Made by a program: the position numbers and the translations under genes. Below the pieces are notes generated by a model that saw only the letters and a program-made list of their open reading frames with translations, was not told where the DNA came from and ran no database searches. From Bacteroidales bacterium (GTDB taxonomy: Bacteria; Bacteroidota; Bacteroidia; Bacteroidales; ML635J-15), in the NCBI GenBank assembly GCA_028696755.1, contig JAQVGK010000160.1:1-7573 (forward strand): 7,573 nucleotides of DNA, read 5' to 3'. Each line of letters opens with the position of its first letter. The stretch's first letter is position 1. This document shows, piece after piece, positions 6,270 to 7,573 of the stretch.

Positions 6270-6428
6270 AAAAAAATCCCACACATAGATGCAGGATTTT
6301 ATCATTATTACTTGTTGTATTTCCAAATTTTATGATTACGGATAAACGCATAACGATTTACCAATAGGCATAAATTTCCACAAAGCACATGTCAATAGCA
6401 GTTCAGAATTTTATCAAAACAGAAACAG

Positions 6429-6446
6429 TCCCGGGCTAACCCGGGA
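6429..6446 (-). terminator. GC-rich hairpin terminator of the RRM-protein gene
   Basis: TCCCGGG-CTAA-CCCGGGA gives a 7-bp, almost all-GC stem with a 4-base loop, about 60 bases after the RRM-protein stop. On the minus strand it is followed by a moderately U-rich run (CUGUUUCUGUUUUG). It is the strongest hairpin seen in the window and closes the RRM transcript before the methyltransferase gene. Confidence 0.6.
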
Positions 6447-6506
6447 ACCATTTATAAAGATTTAAAACAAATTCAGAGTGTTGTAGTAGATCAAGAAAAG
6501 AAAATA

Positions 6507-6869
6507 CTAGTATTCTCTTCTGCTGTTGAAGTCTCTTTTGCCATAGTTGCTTCCGCCACCATTGCCGCCTCTTCTCTGACCACCGCCTGAGTTTCCGCCA
6601 AAGCTTCTGCCACCGCTTTTTTTCTCAGTTCTTTCCTGAGCTTCGTTAACTACGATTGTGCGTCCTTCGAGTTCTGCACCGTTTAATTCTTCAATTGCTT
6701 TTTTTGCTGCAGCTTCGTCTGCCATTTCTACAAAACCAAAACCTTTGCTTCTGCCAGTCATTTTGTCTGTAATAATTTTTGCTGAGCTAACTTCTCCGTA
6801 CTCTTCGAAGAAACCTTGTAAATCGCTGTCCTTCACTGAGTAGGGCAAGCTTCCGATAAAAATGTTCAT
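6507..6869 (-). CDS. RRM-domain RNA-binding protein with glycine/arginine-rich tail
   Basis: Protein of 120 residues with a single RNA recognition motif at about 2-79: RNP2 is IFIGSL (3-8) and RNP1 is KGFGFVEM (42-49), with the aromatic residues that stack on RNA bases in place. The tail from about residue 85 is rich in Gly, Arg, Ser and Asn (GGRSFGGNSGGGQRRGG, then KRDFNSRREY) and is probably disordered and RNA-binding. Proteins of this form are abundant in Bacteroidota and cyanobacteria. In Bacteroides, related Rbp proteins act as global post-transcriptional regulators, a phylum where Hfq is often absent. Here it is monocistronic, with its own -7 box upstream and a terminator hairpin downstream. 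The start ATG gives a complete RRM. Confidence 0.95.
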   Translation of the reverse strand: MNIFIGSLPYSVKDSDLQGFFEEYGEVSSAKIITDKMTGRSKGFGFVEMADEAAAKKAIEELNGAELEGRTIVVNEAQERTEKKSGGRSFGGNSGGGQRRGGNGGGSNYGKRDFNSRREY

Positions 6870-6897
6870 CCTAAAATTTAAATTAATAATTACTTTG

Positions 6898-6905
6898 CAA
6901 ATGTA
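6898..6905 (-). promoter_or_regulatory. Probable -7 box of the RRM-protein gene
   Basis: Minus-strand TACATTTG is an exact match to TAnnTTTG and ends 28 bases before the ATG at 6869, leaving a leader of roughly 20 bases. A -33 TTTG at the usual spacing is absent. Together with the downstream hairpin it makes the RRM gene a single transcription unit. Confidence 0.45.
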
Positions 6906-7025
6906 AACTATTTTTTAATCTGATAGCATGGGCTGGTTAATATTGCCAAAAATAATGCTAAAATTCTGTAAATAGCTCAAAATAATATACAATGAGTGAG
7001 TTTGTGCTGAAATAAATAGCTAGGC

Positions 7026-7373
7026 TTAGTCGTGTTTGTGAATTTCGAGCAACATAGGATCCCAAAAAACCTCATTAAAATTAATGATTTTGTCGTTCTC
7101 AACGCAAATTCCTTCCGATTTTAGCAGATCTGCCATAACATCTGATCCTCCAAAGTGCATCTTGCCTGTTAAAAGTCCATTTCGATTAACAACACGATGA
7201 GCCGGAACATATGGCGATATCCCATGAGCATTATTCATTGCCCAACCAACCATTCTTGAGGCTTGTGGCGAACCTATTGCATTAGCAATTGCTCCGTAGC
7301 TTGTAACTTTTCCATAAGGAATTTGTCTTACAACATCATAAACCTTCTCGAAGAAACTTTCTTCATCAGCCAT
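7026..7373 (-). CDS. Alkyltransferase-like (ATL) DNA-damage-binding protein
   Basis: Small protein of about 115 residues with the DNA-binding domain of O6-alkylguanine-DNA alkyltransferases: FFEKVYDVVRQIPYGKVTSYGAIANAIGSPQASRMVGWAMNN, in which the Arg of SRMVG matches the arginine finger that pushes out the damaged base. In true MGMT/Ogt the acceptor motif is PCHRV; here it reads PAHRVVNRNG, so the acceptor cysteine is alanine and the protein cannot remove alkyl groups. ATL proteins of this kind bind O6-alkylguanine tightly and channel it to nucleotide excision repair. The ATG at 7373 is preferred: its first 8 bases overlap the trmB end (ATGGCTGA), suggesting coupling. The same frame also has in-frame ATGs at 7385 and 7397, which would add 4 or 8 residues (MSPLMKKK). 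Confidence 0.92.
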   Translation of the reverse strand: MADEESFFEKVYDVVRQIPYGKVTSYGAIANAIGSPQASRMVGWAMNNAHGISPYVPAHRVVNRNGLLTGKMHFGGSDVMADLLKSEGICVENDKIINFNEVFWDPMLLEIHKHD

Positions 7374-7573
7374 TTTCTTCTTCATAAGGGGGCTCAATAA
7401 TTTGTCCTTGTGCAGGTAAACGAAATTTTAGATACTTTATGGTTTTCTTTTGCTTGTTCCACATTTTTTCGTAATGTGTTTTTATGGCAAGTACATCGGT
7501 AAAGTAATCCGAATCATAAAGATCGTCGGTATCAATCAATAATTCCAAGTTATTGATTTTAATTACAGATTTT
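7366..7573 (-). CDS. trmB: tRNA (guanine-N7-)-methyltransferase, C-terminal end (runs off window)
   Basis: The last 68 codons of a larger gene; the frame is open to the window edge, with no start visible. The residues ELLIDTDDLYDSDYFTDVLA, then IKTHYEKMWNKQKKTIKYLKF, match the C-terminal helix and strand of Bacteroidota TrmB. This enzyme makes m7G46 in the variable loop of tRNAs using SAM; its SAM-binding motifs would lie beyond base 7573. A TTG near 7548 could be mistaken for a start, but the frame continues upstream (KSVIKINNL) as family alignment would require. It overlaps the ATL gene and is probably co-transcribed with it. Confidence 0.82.
   Translation of the reverse strand, partial: KSVIKINNLELLIDTDDLYDSDYFTDVLAIKTHYEKMWNKQKKTIKYLKFRLPAQGQIIEPPYEEENG

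Overview
The window looks like a chromosomal segment from a member of the Bacteroidota. The evidence is a C-terminal type IX secretion (Por) sorting domain on one secreted protein, several start-proximal TAnnTTTG boxes (the -7 element of this phylum), few recognisable Shine-Dalgarno sites, a short RRM/glycine-rich RNA-binding protein typical of the phylum, and AT-rich intergenic DNA. The genus cannot be fixed from the sequence alone.

Layout from left to right. At 1-933 (minus) is the N-terminal 311 codons of ileS, an isoleucyl-tRNA synthetase with the unusual active-site signature GIHH in place of HIGH; its promoter is at about 958-989. At 1305-1771 (plus) is a two-gene type II toxin-antitoxin module with a YafQ-family mRNA interferase. 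The module is bracketed by two identical 30-bp direct repeats (1133-1162 and 1812-1841), each holding two 9-bp GTTANTAAC palindromes one helical turn apart. At 2011-3456 (plus) is a lipoprotein built of SBBP-like beta-propeller blades. At 3457-4102 is a 646-bp convergent intergenic region filled largely by an imperfect compound repeat: GGCTRA hexamers followed by a conserved 41-base core and CCGATTAC-type repeats. At 4103-5194 (minus) is a secreted six-bladed YWTD/LY-type propeller with a type IX sorting tail. At 5318-6229 (minus) is a zinc-ribbon-like class I SAM methyltransferase. At 6507-6869 (minus) is the RRM protein, followed by a GC-rich terminator hairpin. At 7026-7373 (minus) is an alkyltransferase-like (ATL) DNA repair protein, overlapping the end of trmB (tRNA m7G46 methyltransferase, partial, 7366-7573).

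Functionally this is a mix. There are housekeeping translation and RNA genes (ileS, trmB, RRM protein) and a DNA damage sensor (ATL). Between them lies an accessory block of about 5 kb holding the toxin-antitoxin module, two exported propeller proteins and a methyltransferase. No complete novel multi-gene defence or biosynthetic system is visible. The most unusual features are the toxin-antitoxin cassette with its flanking repeats, the intergenic repeat array, and the permuted HIGH motif in IleRS.
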